From Geodermatophilus sabuli (GTDB lineage Bacteria; Actinomycetota; Actinomycetes; Mycobacteriales; Geodermatophilaceae), in NCBI RefSeq assembly GCF_010686765.1, contig NZ_JAAGWF010000022.1, forward strand, positions 1 to 64,000: a stretch of DNA of 64,000 bases, in the 5' to 3' direction. The notes beneath the pieces are model-generated. The model searched no databases. It saw only the letters and a list, made by a program, of their open reading frames with translations, and was not told the DNA's origin. The position numbers were made by a program, and so were the translations under genes. The stretch's first letter is position 1; every line of letters starts with the position of its first letter. This document shows, in pieces, positions 18,631-27,537 of this stretch.

Positions 18631-19278
18631 GTGAGCTCCGACCCCGCCGCACCGGCCGGGCCGCCCCGGACCCGCTCGGAGCGGACCGCGGACAGCCGCG
18701 CGCTGATCCTCGACGCGGCCGTGGCCTGCCTGGTCGAGGACGGCTACGCCGGCGCCTCCACCCTCGCCGTCCAGGCGCGGGCCGGGGTGTCCCGGGGCCG
18801 GCTGCTGCACCACTTCCCCTCCCGCGCCGAGCTGCTGGTGGCCGCGGCCGAGCACCTGTCCACCACGGTGCTGGCCGAGGTGCAGCTCCGGGCGGCGGCG
18901 CTCATGGCCGACCAGCCGGCCGGCCCGGAACGGGTCGACCGGGCGATCGACCTGATGTGGGCGACGTTCCGGGAGCCGCCCTTCTGGGCGGCGGTCGAGC
19001 TGTGGACGGCGGCGCGCACCGACCCGGAGCTGCGGGTGGCGCTGCGGGCCGAGGAGCGCCGGCTGCGGGCGGCGATCCGGGCGGTGGCCGACGGGATCTG
19101 GGGTCTGGAGATCGCGGCGGCGCCGCTGTACGCCGAGCTGTGCGAGCTGCTGTTCACCAGCATGCGCGGCGTGGCGATCGTCTACGCGTTCGAGGACCGG
19201 CCCGCCACCACCGACCCGCACGTCGCGCTGTGGAAGGGGCTCGCCGCCCGGATGCTGTTCGCGCGTCCGGAGGGGTGA
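18631..19278 (+). CDS. TetR family transcriptional regulator
   Basis: 215 aa. The N-terminal TetR helix-turn-helix is at about residues 20-65 (ALILDAAVACLVEDGYAGAS...GRLLHHFPSRAELL), followed by an all-helical ligand domain. Divergent from the ACAD operon, it is likely the local acyl-CoA-responsive repressor (inference from position). The start follows the leaderless promoter. An upstream in-frame GTG at 18595 would add 12 residues. Confidence 0.93.
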   Translation: MSSDPAAPAGPPRTRSERTADSRALILDAAVACLVEDGYAGASTLAVQARAGVSRGRLLHHFPSRAELLVAAAEHLSTTVLAEVQLRAAALMADQPAGPERVDRAIDLMWATFREPPFWAAVELWTAARTDPELRVALRAEERRLRAAIRAVADGIWGLEIAAAPLYAELCELLFTSMRGVAIVYAFEDRPATTDPHVALWKGLAARMLFARPEG

Positions 19279-19301
19279 CGGGGTCCTCTCCACGGGCCAG
19301 C

Positions 19302-20144
19302 ATGGACGGCGTGGACGACGGCGCCGTGCCCGGCTCGAGCGGCTACGTCCTGGGGGACGCCGACCCCGAGCTCGCCCGGTTGGACGCGCTGTCGGAGGTC
19401 TACGCCCCGGTGACCGCCGTCTGGCTGGACAGCCTCCAGCTGGCACCGGGGGCGTCCGTCGTCGACCTCGGCTGCGGGGTCGGCTCGGTCACCCAGGTGC
19501 TCGCGGACCGGGTCGGCCCGGCCGGCCGGGTCACCGGCGTCGACGCCGCCGCGCGGCCGCTCGAGGTCGCCCGCCGGCGCGCCGCCGCCGCGGGGTCGGT
19601 GCACGTCCGGTTCGAGCAGGCCGACGTCACGACGTGGGAGCCGGAGGCCCCGGTGGACGCCGTCGTCGGACGGCTGATCCTGGTGCACCTGCCCGATCCG
19701 GTCGGGCTGGTGCGGCGGGCGGTGGAACTGGTGCGCCCCGGCGGGGTGGTCGCCTTCCAGGACGTGGTCCTGACCACCCGCGCGGCCCAGCCAGCGCTGC
19801 CCCTGCTGACCGCCTCCAACGGCTGGATCCTCACGACCTTCGGGGTGCTGGGGCGCCCGGTGGACATGGGGCTGCGGCTGGGCGCGGTGTTCTCGGCCGC
19901 GGGGCTCCCCGACCCGGTGCTCACGTCCGGAGCACCGCTGGAGCGCGGCCCGGACGCGCTGGGCTGGTCCATCGTGGGAGGCGACGTCACCAGCCTGCTG
20001 CCGGCCTTCGAGCGCACCGGCGTGGCCACCGCCGCCGACGTCGGCCCGGAGACCTTCGAGCGGCGACTGCGGGAGCAGGCGGCCGCCGCCGACGCCGTGC
20101 TGGTCAACCCGCTCGTCGTCGGGGCCGCGGCGCGGGTCGGCTGA
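19302..20144 (+). CDS. class I SAM-dependent methyltransferase
   Basis: 280 aa. Motif I is VVDLGCGVGSVTQVLA near residue 52, then GVDAAARPL, and motif IV is in VVGRLILVHLPDP. A C-terminal helical region covers roughly residues 160-280. It belongs to the Methyltransf_11/UbiE-like group. The substrate cannot be read from sequence. It lies 23 bp after the TetR gene on the same strand and 75 bp before an acyl-CoA synthetase, so it may share their transcript. Confidence 0.9.
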   Translation: MDGVDDGAVPGSSGYVLGDADPELARLDALSEVYAPVTAVWLDSLQLAPGASVVDLGCGVGSVTQVLADRVGPAGRVTGVDAAARPLEVARRRAAAAGSVHVRFEQADVTTWEPEAPVDAVVGRLILVHLPDPVGLVRRAVELVRPGGVVAFQDVVLTTRAAQPALPLLTASNGWILTTFGVLGRPVDMGLRLGAVFSAAGLPDPVLTSGAPLERGPDALGWSIVGGDVTSLLPAFERTGVATAADVGPETFERRLREQAAAADAVLVNPLVVGAAARVG

Positions 20145-20219
20145 CCGTCGCGGTTGACCGGTCCCGCGGCGCGCCACGAGCATGACGCGGGTCACACCGG
20201 CCGGCGGCAGGAGAGCCCC

Positions 20220-21791
20220 GTGAGCGTCCCGATCCCCCGGCTGCAGGGCCGCGGCATGACCATGGCCGACCAGCTGGCCCGCTGGGCCCGGCGGACACCG
20301 CAGGCGACGGCACTGCGCTTCGACGGCGCCGGGCGCAGCTACGCCGACCTCGACGAGCGGGTCACCCGGCTGGCGCGGGCGCTGGCCGACCGGGGTGTGC
20401 GCCGCGGCGACCGGGTGGCCGTGCTGGTGCTCAACGGCCTCGAGGGCTGGGAGAACTACCTGGCCGTGGTCCGGCTCGGCGCGATCGCCGTCCCGGTCAA
20501 CTTCCGGCTGGTCGCCGACGAGGTCGCCCACGTGCTGACCGACAGCGGCGCCGGCGTGCTCGTGGTCGACCCGGCGCTGGCCGAGGTGGCGGGGAAGGCC
20601 CGGCAGCAGGCACCGGCGCTGCACACGGTGCTCACCGTCGGCGAGGACTACGAGGCGGCGCTGGCCGCCGCCTCCGCCGACCCGCTCGACGTCGAGGTCG
20701 ACGAGGACGAGCCGGCGTTCATCATGTACACCTCGGGCACGACGGGCCGCCCCAAGGGCGCGGTGCTCACCCACCGGAACCTGCTGCTGCACGCGTTCAG
20801 CCAGGTCACCCATCTCGGCGTGGACCCCGGGGACCGGGTCGGCTGCCCCGGCGCGCCGCTGTTCCACATCGCCGGCCTCGCCGGTGGGCTGCCGCCGCTG
20901 CTGCTGGGCGGCTGCCACGTCATCGTCCGCTCCGGCGGCTTCGACCCGGTCGCGACGCTGGACATGATCGAGCGCGAGCGGGTCACCAACATCTTCCTGG
21001 TGCCCGCGATGTGGGCGGCGGTCGTGGCGGTGCCCGGCATCGCCGCGCGGGACCTCTCCTGCCTGCGGCGGATCTCCTGGGGTGCGGCGCCGGCCTCGAC
21101 CACCCTGCTCCGCACGATGATCGACACCTTTCCCCAGGCGGAGGTGGTGACCGCGTTCGGTCAGACCGAGTGCAGCCCGGTCACCTGCCTCCTGCGCGGG
21201 GAGGACGCCGTCCGCAAGATCGGTTCGATCGGCACGCCGATGCTCAACGTCGAGGTGCGGGTCGTCGACGAGTCGATGCGCGACGTCCCCCGGGGCGAGG
21301 TCGGCGAGATCGTCTACCGCAGCCCGATGGTGATGAAGGAGTACTGGGGCCGGCCGGACGAGACGTCGACGGCCTTCGCCGGTGGCTGGTTCCACTCCGG
21401 AGACCTGGTGCGGCAGGACGAGGAGGGCTACCTGTACGTCGTCGACCGCAAGAAGGACATGATCATCTCCGGCGGGGAGAACGTGTACTGCGCCGAGGTG
21501 GAGGACGTCCTCGCCGCTCATCCGAAGGTCGCCGAGGTCGCGCTCATCGGCGTCCCGGACCCCCGCTACGGCGAGGCGCCCCTGGCCGTGCTGGCCCCGC
21601 GGGACCCGGCCGACCCGCCGACGCCCGCCGAGCTGTCGGCCTGGTGCCGCGAGCGGCTGGCCGGCTACAAGAACCCGCGGGAGTACTCCGTCGTCCCCGC
21701 GCTGCCCCGCAACCTCAGCGGCAAGGTGCTCAAGACCCGGCTGCGCGAGGAGCACTCGGCGGGGTCCCTCGTCGCGGAGCCCGTCCTGTGA
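20220..21791 (+). CDS. acyl-CoA synthetase (AMP-dependent ligase)
   Basis: 523 aa ANL superfamily enzyme. P-loop TSGTTGRPKG is near residue 165, the A5 motif is in FGQTECSP, the A7/A8 hinge is GDLVRQDEEGYLYVVDRKKDMI, and the C-terminal catalytic Lys is in LSGKVLKTRLRE. It activates a carboxylic acid to acyl-AMP, then acyl-CoA. The GTG at 20220 has AGGAG 7-8 nt upstream. FadD-like, medium or long chain by similarity to family layout, but the chain preference is not determinable here. Confidence 0.94.
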   Translation: MSVPIPRLQGRGMTMADQLARWARRTPQATALRFDGAGRSYADLDERVTRLARALADRGVRRGDRVAVLVLNGLEGWENYLAVVRLGAIAVPVNFRLVADEVAHVLTDSGAGVLVVDPALAEVAGKARQQAPALHTVLTVGEDYEAALAAASADPLDVEVDEDEPAFIMYTSGTTGRPKGAVLTHRNLLLHAFSQVTHLGVDPGDRVGCPGAPLFHIAGLAGGLPPLLLGGCHVIVRSGGFDPVATLDMIERERVTNIFLVPAMWAAVVAVPGIAARDLSCLRRISWGAAPASTTLLRTMIDTFPQAEVVTAFGQTECSPVTCLLRGEDAVRKIGSIGTPMLNVEVRVVDESMRDVPRGEVGEIVYRSPMVMKEYWGRPDETSTAFAGGWFHSGDLVRQDEEGYLYVVDRKKDMIISGGENVYCAEVEDVLAAHPKVAEVALIGVPDPRYGEAPLAVLAPRDPADPPTPAELSAWCRERLAGYKNPREYSVVPALPRNLSGKVLKTRLREEHSAGSLVAEPVL

Positions 21792-21804
21792 GGGACGGCC
21801 CGGG

Positions 21805-22656
21805 TCAGCCGGTCCAGGCCTCGGCGACCTGGGCGGCGACCCCCGCGGCCTGGGCCCGGCCGGCGCGCGCGGAGCCGGGCCGTGCGGCGGGATCGAGCAC
21901 GTTGCGGCCGATCGCCGCCCGGCTGGCCGCGTCCGGGACGACGACGGCGACCCGCGCCACCATGCCCGTGACCTGCGCGTCGACGCTGGCCATCGGCCCG
22001 AACCCGCGCGGGATCGGCGCGAGGACGACGACGCGGTCGTACCCGTCGGCGAGGTCGGCGTTGGCCGCCGAGCGCATCCCGCCGTCGACGTAGCGGCGCC
22101 CGTCGATCGTGACCGGCGGGTAGACGCCCGGCACCGCGCAGCTGGCCGCGACGGCGTGCAGGAGCGGGACGCCGGAGTCGCGGTCGAAGGGCCGGAACTC
22201 CCCGGTCTCCGCGTCGACGGCGGTCACCGTCAGCGGCCGGTCCGGCCACTGCGCCCCGACCAACCGCTCCCCGATGACGTCGAGCCGCTCCTGCTCCGAC
22301 GGCGTGAGGCCGGCGCGCTCCGCCGCGAGGGCCAGCGCGCCGATCCGCCGGCGGAACTCGACGTCCCTGCCGCGGCTGCGGAGCACGGCCCAGCCGAAGG
22401 AGGCCAGCGAGGACCGGCGCAGCCGGGCCGGCTTCTCGCCGGTCGGTGGCTCGAGCTGGCGGGCGAACAGCAGCTCCAGGTCGGCACCGCTGGTGACCTG
22501 CGCGCCGACCACCGAGCCGGCCGAGGTGCCCACGACGAGGTCGGCGCCGGTCAGGTCGGTCCCGGCCTCGGCCAGGCCGGCGAGGACGCCGAGCTCCCAC
22601 GCGATGCCGGTGATGCCGCCGCCGCCGAGGACGAGGGCAGTGCGCTGGTCGCTCAT
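21805..22656 (-). CDS. patatin-like phospholipase/lipase
   Basis: 283 aa patatin domain. Oxyanion-hole motif LGGGGITGIAW is at about residues 10-20, the nucleophile elbow is GTSAG near 43-47, and the Asp of the Ser-Asp dyad is in YVDGGMRS near 190. It probably releases fatty acids from lipids, which would feed the acyl-CoA synthetases on both sides. Convergent with one synthetase and divergent from the other. Confidence 0.93.
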   Translation of the reverse strand: MSDQRTALVLGGGGITGIAWELGVLAGLAEAGTDLTGADLVVGTSAGSVVGAQVTSGADLELLFARQLEPPTGEKPARLRRSSLASFGWAVLRSRGRDVEFRRRIGALALAAERAGLTPSEQERLDVIGERLVGAQWPDRPLTVTAVDAETGEFRPFDRDSGVPLLHAVAASCAVPGVYPPVTIDGRRYVDGGMRSAANADLADGYDRVVVLAPIPRGFGPMASVDAQVTGMVARVAVVVPDAASRAAIGRNVLDPAARPGSARAGRAQAAGVAAQVAEAWTG

Positions 22657-22737
22657 GCACCCATCCTCACCCACGGTGGCACCTCGACACCGGCTGTGAC
22701 CTGCGCCACGCTGGGATCCAGGACAGGGAGGACCCGC

Positions 22738-24480
22738 ATGACCGCCACGCAGGCCGCACCGACCCCCACGGCGCACAGCTGGCCACCCGGACTGCCCCGC
22801 TCGCTGGACTACCCGGCGGTCTCGGTCGGGTCGATCCTGCGGGCGGCGGTGCGACGCTGGGGCGACCGTCCGGCCTTCGTCGACTCCGACGTGCCGCTGA
22901 CCTTCACCGAGCTCGGCGCCCGGGCGCACGCGGTCGCCAACTGGCTGGCCGACGCCGGGATCGGCCGCGGGGACGTCGTCGCGGTGCACATCCCCAACTG
23001 CCGGCAGTACCCGGCGGTCTACTACGGGGTCCTGCTGGCCGGGGCCACGTTCTCCCCCACCAACCCGCTGCTGCCCGCGGCGGACCTGGCCGCGCAGCTC
23101 ACCGACGCCGGCGCCCGGGTGCTGGTCACCTGGGACCAGGTGCTGCCCCTCGCGCGCCCGGCGCTGGCGGCCACCGCGGTCGAGCTCGTGGTGGTCACCG
23201 GACCGGCGCACGTCGCCGACCTCGCCGCCCGCCTCGAGCTCGGCGAGGGGGACGTCGACCTCGCCGACCTGCTCGCCGCCGACCCGACCGACCGGCACCT
23301 GGATGCGGACGTCGACGTCGCCACCGACCTGGCGCACCTGGCCTACACGGGCGGCACGACCGGGGTCAGCAAGGGCGTGGAGCTGCCGCACCGGAACGTG
23401 GTCACCAACGTGCTGCAGTCGGCCTGCTGGACGTCGGGGTCGCTGCCGGACCTCGACGACGCCGGTGACGTGACGCTGCGGCAGGTGCTGGGACCCGACG
23501 AGTGCCCGGTCCGCCTCGGCGAGGGCTGCCTGGTCAACCTGACTCCCTGGTTCCACGCCATGGGGGCGATCGGCTACCTCAACGGCATGGTGATGAGCGG
23601 GACGACGACCGTGGTCCACCTGCGCTTCGACCCGGTGCGCTACGTCGAGGACGCCGTCCGGTACCGGGTCACCAGCATCGGCGGCGCCCCACCGGTGTTC
23701 GTCGCCCTGCTGCAGGTGCCCGGCATCGACGACGCCGACCTGTCCAGCGTGCGCGGGGTCTCCAGCGGAGCCGCACCCCTGCCGGTGCCCCTCATCCAGC
23801 GGTTGACCGCGCTGCTGCCCGACGCGGTGATCGGTGAGGGCTACGGGCTGACCGAGGTCACCATGCAGGCCACCGGCAACCCGTCGTTCCGGTCGGGCAC
23901 CCGCAAGCCGGGCACGGTCGGCGTCCCGGTCTTCGACACCGAGATCAGCATCCGGCCGCTCGGGGGCGGCGACGCCCTGCCGCCCGGCGAGCGCGGCGAG
24001 GTGTGCATCCGCGGCCCGCAGGTGATGCGCGGCTACGCGCACCGGCCCGAGGCCACCGCGGAGGCGATCGACCCCGACGGCTGGTTCCACACCGGCGACG
24101 TCGGCGTCCTCGACCAGGACGGCTACCTGTCGATCGTCGACCGCACCAAGGACATGCTGCTCCACAAGGGCTACAACGTCTTCCCGCGCGAGCTGGAGGA
24201 GGTCCTGTTCGGTGTGCCCGGGGTGGCCGGGGCGGCGGTGGTCGGCCGGCCCGACGAGGAGGCCGGCGAGCTGCCGGTGGCCTACGTCGTCCGCCGGGAC
24301 GACGACGCCGGCGCGGCGCTGACCCGCGAGTCGGTGATGGCGGCGGTCAACGACCGGGTGACCCCGTACAAGCGGCTGCGCGACGTCGTCTTCGTCGAGG
24401 CGATCCCGGTGTCGGCCGCCGGCAAGGTGCTCAAGCGGGAGCTGGCCGCCCGCGAGCGGGCCGCCGTCACCGGCGGCTGA
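22738..24480 (+). CDS. acyl-CoA synthetase (AMP-dependent ligase), second copy
   Basis: 580 aa ANL ligase. The P-loop is YTGGTTGVSKGVELPHRN near 203, A5 is GYGLTEVT, then GDVGVLDQDGYLSIVDRTKDM and the catalytic Lys in SAAGKVLKREL. It is longer than the first synthetase because of a roughly 30-residue insertion after the P-loop (around SLPDLDDAGDV). A GGGAGGA ribosome site lies 5 nt before the ATG. Similar in outline to long-chain FadD and 4-coumarate ligase-like enzymes. Confidence 0.94.
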   Translation: MTATQAAPTPTAHSWPPGLPRSLDYPAVSVGSILRAAVRRWGDRPAFVDSDVPLTFTELGARAHAVANWLADAGIGRGDVVAVHIPNCRQYPAVYYGVLLAGATFSPTNPLLPAADLAAQLTDAGARVLVTWDQVLPLARPALAATAVELVVVTGPAHVADLAARLELGEGDVDLADLLAADPTDRHLDADVDVATDLAHLAYTGGTTGVSKGVELPHRNVVTNVLQSACWTSGSLPDLDDAGDVTLRQVLGPDECPVRLGEGCLVNLTPWFHAMGAIGYLNGMVMSGTTTVVHLRFDPVRYVEDAVRYRVTSIGGAPPVFVALLQVPGIDDADLSSVRGVSSGAAPLPVPLIQRLTALLPDAVIGEGYGLTEVTMQATGNPSFRSGTRKPGTVGVPVFDTEISIRPLGGGDALPPGERGEVCIRGPQVMRGYAHRPEATAEAIDPDGWFHTGDVGVLDQDGYLSIVDRTKDMLLHKGYNVFPRELEEVLFGVPGVAGAAVVGRPDEEAGELPVAYVVRRDDDAGAALTRESVMAAVNDRVTPYKRLRDVVFVEAIPVSAAGKVLKRELAARERAAVTGG

Positions 24481-24536
24481 CCCGGCACGCTCACCCGGAC
24501 GGGTGCGCCGTGCACGCATCCCGGTCCGCCGCTCAC

Positions 24537-24542
24537 TATCGT
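24537..24542 (+). promoter_or_regulatory. -10 of leaderless channel promoter
   Basis: TATCGT followed by 7 nt and the GTG at 24550. Confidence 0.5.
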
Positions 24543-24549
24543 CCGCGTG

Positions 24550-25617
24550 GTGAGGAGCGAGGCGGCCGGCGCGCCCGAGGACCCGCACACCGGTGTCCAG
24601 ATCGCGCACGTCGAGGCGTCGCCCGTGCGCCAGGTCTGGAAGCGCGTCGTCTTCGCCGCCTTCTTCCTGGGGCTGACCGTCCTCATCGTCTGGCTGGACC
24701 GCGACGCCTACCGCGACGGCGACGAGGTCGGGATCTCGCTGCTCGACGCCGTCTACTACGCGACCGTCACGCTCTCGACCACCGGCTACGGCGACATCAC
24801 GCCGCTGACCGACGGGGCGCGGCTGGTGAACATCTTGTTCATCACCCCGCTGCGCATCATGTTCCTGATCGTCCTCATCGGAACGACCCTGGAAGCGCTC
24901 ACCGCGCGCTCCCGGGAGGAGTTCCGCATCCGTCGCTGGAGGTCCCGCGTGCGCCAGCACGTCATCGTGTGCGGCTACGGCACCAAGGGGCGCAGCGCCA
25001 TCCGCTCGTTGCAGGCCAACGGCACCCCCCTGGAGCAGATCGTCGTCGTCGACCCGGAACCACGGGCCATCGACGAGGCGAACTCGATCGGCCTGACCGG
25101 CATCGTGGGCGACGCCGGGCGCACCGAGGTGCTGCGCCGGGCATCGGTCGAGCGGGCCCGGGCGGTGATCGTGGCGGCCAACCGCGACGACGCCTCGGTG
25201 CTCATCACGCTCACCGTCCGCCAGCTCAACCCGAGCGTGCCGATCACCACGTCGGTGCGGGAGGAGGAGAACGCCAACCTGCTGCGCCAGTCGGGGGCCG
25301 ACACCGTCATCACCACGTCGGCCACCTCCGGCCGGCTGCTGGGACTGTCCACCGACAGCCCGCGGGTGGTCGCCGTGGTCGAGGACCTGGTGACCGGCGG
25401 TCAGGGGCTGGACCTGCACCAGCGCCCGGTCAAGCCCACCGAGGTGGGCCTGGGTCCCCGCCAGCTGCACGACATCGTGCTCTCGGTGACCCGGGGTGGT
25501 CGCACGCTGCGCTTCGACGACCAGCTGATCGGGACGCTGCAGCCCGAGGACGTGCTGGTCGTGGTGCGCTCGCACCCGACCGGGCCGGCGATCGGCAAGC
25601 GCGCCGCCACCGCCTGA
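24550..25617 (+). CDS. potassium channel with RCK/TrkA domains
   Basis: 355 aa. There are two membrane helices (about 32-50 and 95-115) around a pore loop with selectivity filter TTGYGD. Then come a TrkA-N Rossmann domain starting VIVCGYGTKG near 140 and a TrkA-C domain. It is the MthK/Kch type of ligand-gated K+ channel and acts as a tetramer in the membrane. Two GTG codons are adjacent at 24547 and 24550. The leaderless -10 favours the second. Confidence 0.95.
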   Translation: MRSEAAGAPEDPHTGVQIAHVEASPVRQVWKRVVFAAFFLGLTVLIVWLDRDAYRDGDEVGISLLDAVYYATVTLSTTGYGDITPLTDGARLVNILFITPLRIMFLIVLIGTTLEALTARSREEFRIRRWRSRVRQHVIVCGYGTKGRSAIRSLQANGTPLEQIVVVDPEPRAIDEANSIGLTGIVGDAGRTEVLRRASVERARAVIVAANRDDASVLITLTVRQLNPSVPITTSVREEENANLLRQSGADTVITTSATSGRLLGLSTDSPRVVAVVEDLVTGGQGLDLHQRPVKPTEVGLGPRQLHDIVLSVTRGGRTLRFDDQLIGTLQPEDVLVVVRSHPTGPAIGKRAATA

Positions 25618-25630
25618 CCCGGGCCGTCGG

Positions 25631-27172
25631 TCAGCCGATGGTCAGCGCCCAGGTCTGCGTCGGCTCGTCGCGGCCGCGCAGCTCCACGGCGGCGCCCGGC
25701 GCCCAGTGCACGGCCTCGCCGGGGGCCGCGGTGAGGACGGCGGCCTCGCTGGCCACTGCCCGCCCGGGATGGTCCTTGGCGAGCTCGGTGAGCCGGGCGG
25801 CCTCGTTGACCGGGTCGCCGATGACGGTGTACTCCAGCCGGCGGGCCGCTCCCACCTGACCGGCCCACACCGGCCCGGCGGCCACCCCCACCCCGACGTC
25901 GACCTCGCCGGCGGCGGCGACCGCGGTGCAGATGCGCCGGGCCGCCCGCAGCGCCGCGCCGGCCGGGTCCGGGTGGTCGGCCGGGGCGCCGAAGACGCAG
26001 AGCGCGGCGTCGCCCTCGAACTTGTTCACCAGCCCGCCCTCGTCCTCGACGGTGTCCACCACGATGGCGAAGAAGCGGTTGAGCAGGCCCACCATCTGCT
26101 CGGGGCCGGTGCGCCGCACCAGCGACGTGGACCCGGCGATGTCGACGAACAACGCGGCCACCGTGCGCAGCTCGCCGCCGAGGGAGACCCCGGTCGCCAG
26201 CGCCCGCTGGGCGACCGTCGTCCCCACGTGCCGGCCGAACAGGTCACGCAACCGCTCGCGCTCGGCCAGCCCGGCGACCATCGAGTTGACACCCTCCTGC
26301 AGCAGGCCGATCTCGCCGGCGTCGTCCACCCGCAGCCGCACGTCGTGGTCGCCGCCGCCGACGCGCTGCACCGCCCGGCGCAGGTCCCGCAGCGGGACGC
26401 CGACGGCGCGGGCGGTCAGGTGGGTGGACACCACGCCGACGACGAGGGAGACGACGACCAGCCCGACGACGGCGCCCTCCTCGGGACCGGCCGGGTTGCT
26501 GGGGTCGAGGAAGAGCAGGGTCAGCCCGACGAGGGGGACGCCGCTGGAGATGGCCCAGGTGAGCAGCAGCCGCGGGCGAACGCCGAGGACCGGCGCACCG
26601 GCCGGCGGGTGCGCGGCGAGGGCGCGGGCGGTGACCCGGCGGGACAGCCGCAGGGTCAGGAGGTAGCTGTGCCCGGCGGTCACCACCCCGCCGAGCCAGG
26701 CGGCCAGGGCCAGTCTCAGCCCGACGAGCGGGAACTCGGAGGCGAGGGCGCCGACGACGCCCACGAGCAGGCCGCCGCCGAGCCAGACGGCCCCGACGAC
26801 CAGGGCGACGTCGGCCGGCAGCCGGAGCGCTCGGGCGGCCTCCTCCGGCGCGGGCGGCCGGTCGGCCCGCAGCCAGGTCACCGTGGCGCCCTGCCGGCGC
26901 AGGCCGGCGACGACGCCGAGCGGGATCGCGACGGCGAGGTAGCCCACCGCGGTGAGCACGACGGCGGTGCGGCCGGCGGGGTCCCGCGCACCCGCGGAGA
27001 GCGCGAGGAGCAGCAGCGCGACGACGACCAGGCCGACGAGGTTGGCCGCCACCACCTGCGACACGATGACCGGCACCGCACGGCGGCCGCCGGGTGCCCG
27101 CTCCAGCCACGCGTCAAGCCGCCGGAGAGCACCCCGACCAGGGGACGACGGGACGCGGGGCACGGAGGTCAT
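25631..27172 (-). CDS. membrane class III adenylate cyclase
   Basis: 513 aa. About six membrane segments occupy residues 30-255, a HAMP-like segment follows near 260-310, and a class III cyclase domain spans about 340-510. The metal-binding Asp residues are in LFVDIAGSTSLV and KFEGDAALCVF. The adenine-selecting Lys (NKFEGD) and the transition-state region VIGDPVNEAARL are present, so it is probably active on ATP. This is the Mycobacterium Rv1318c/Rv3645 architecture. cAMP made here could act on Crp-like sites such as the one at 53290. Confidence 0.93.
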   Translation of the reverse strand: MTSVPRVPSSPGRGALRRLDAWLERAPGGRRAVPVIVSQVVAANLVGLVVVALLLLALSAGARDPAGRTAVVLTAVGYLAVAIPLGVVAGLRRQGATVTWLRADRPPAPEEAARALRLPADVALVVGAVWLGGGLLVGVVGALASEFPLVGLRLALAAWLGGVVTAGHSYLLTLRLSRRVTARALAAHPPAGAPVLGVRPRLLLTWAISSGVPLVGLTLLFLDPSNPAGPEEGAVVGLVVVSLVVGVVSTHLTARAVGVPLRDLRRAVQRVGGGDHDVRLRVDDAGEIGLLQEGVNSMVAGLAERERLRDLFGRHVGTTVAQRALATGVSLGGELRTVAALFVDIAGSTSLVRRTGPEQMVGLLNRFFAIVVDTVEDEGGLVNKFEGDAALCVFGAPADHPDPAGAALRAARRICTAVAAAGEVDVGVGVAAGPVWAGQVGAARRLEYTVIGDPVNEAARLTELAKDHPGRAVASEAAVLTAAPGEAVHWAPGAAVELRGRDEPTQTWALTIG

Positions 27173-27220
27173 GATCGGCGATGCCGGGAGGCCCGCGCAG
27201 CAGGCCCCACCGGACGGGAC

Positions 27221-27385
27221 TCAGACCAGGACGCTGTCCGCCGCCTCGGCCTGCAGCATCAGGTCCGCCGCGGTGGTGTGCCAGCCCGCCACCAGGAGCA
27301 GCGGCCAGGGCTGCTCGTCGTCCAGCGAAGCCGTCGCCGCGACCAGCCCGGCCTGCGCCACCGCTCTGCACGCCATGGTCCTCAT
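27221..27385 (-). CDS. small protein of unknown function
   Basis: 54 aa with a near-consensus AAGGAG ribosome site 7 nt before the ATG. The sequence begins MRTMACRAVAQAGLVA and ends in an Ala/Leu-rich acidic tail. A second in-frame ATG lies further upstream but lacks a ribosome site. I recognise no family. The good ribosome site and codon bias are the only support. Confidence 0.55.
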   Translation of the reverse strand: MRTMACRAVAQAGLVAATASLDDEQPWPLLLVAGWHTTAADLMLQAEAADSVLV

Positions 27386-27537
27386 GACGAACTCCTTCCG
27401 ACTGTTGGCATGGATCTCGGCAGGGCGCCAGCCGGAGTTCAGCCGGTTCACGGGAACGTCACCCCGAAGGGTCAGGAGCAGACAGCCGGCAACACGGCGG
27501 GAACCGGGGTCTCAGGTCGCTCCACGGAGCGAGGGAC

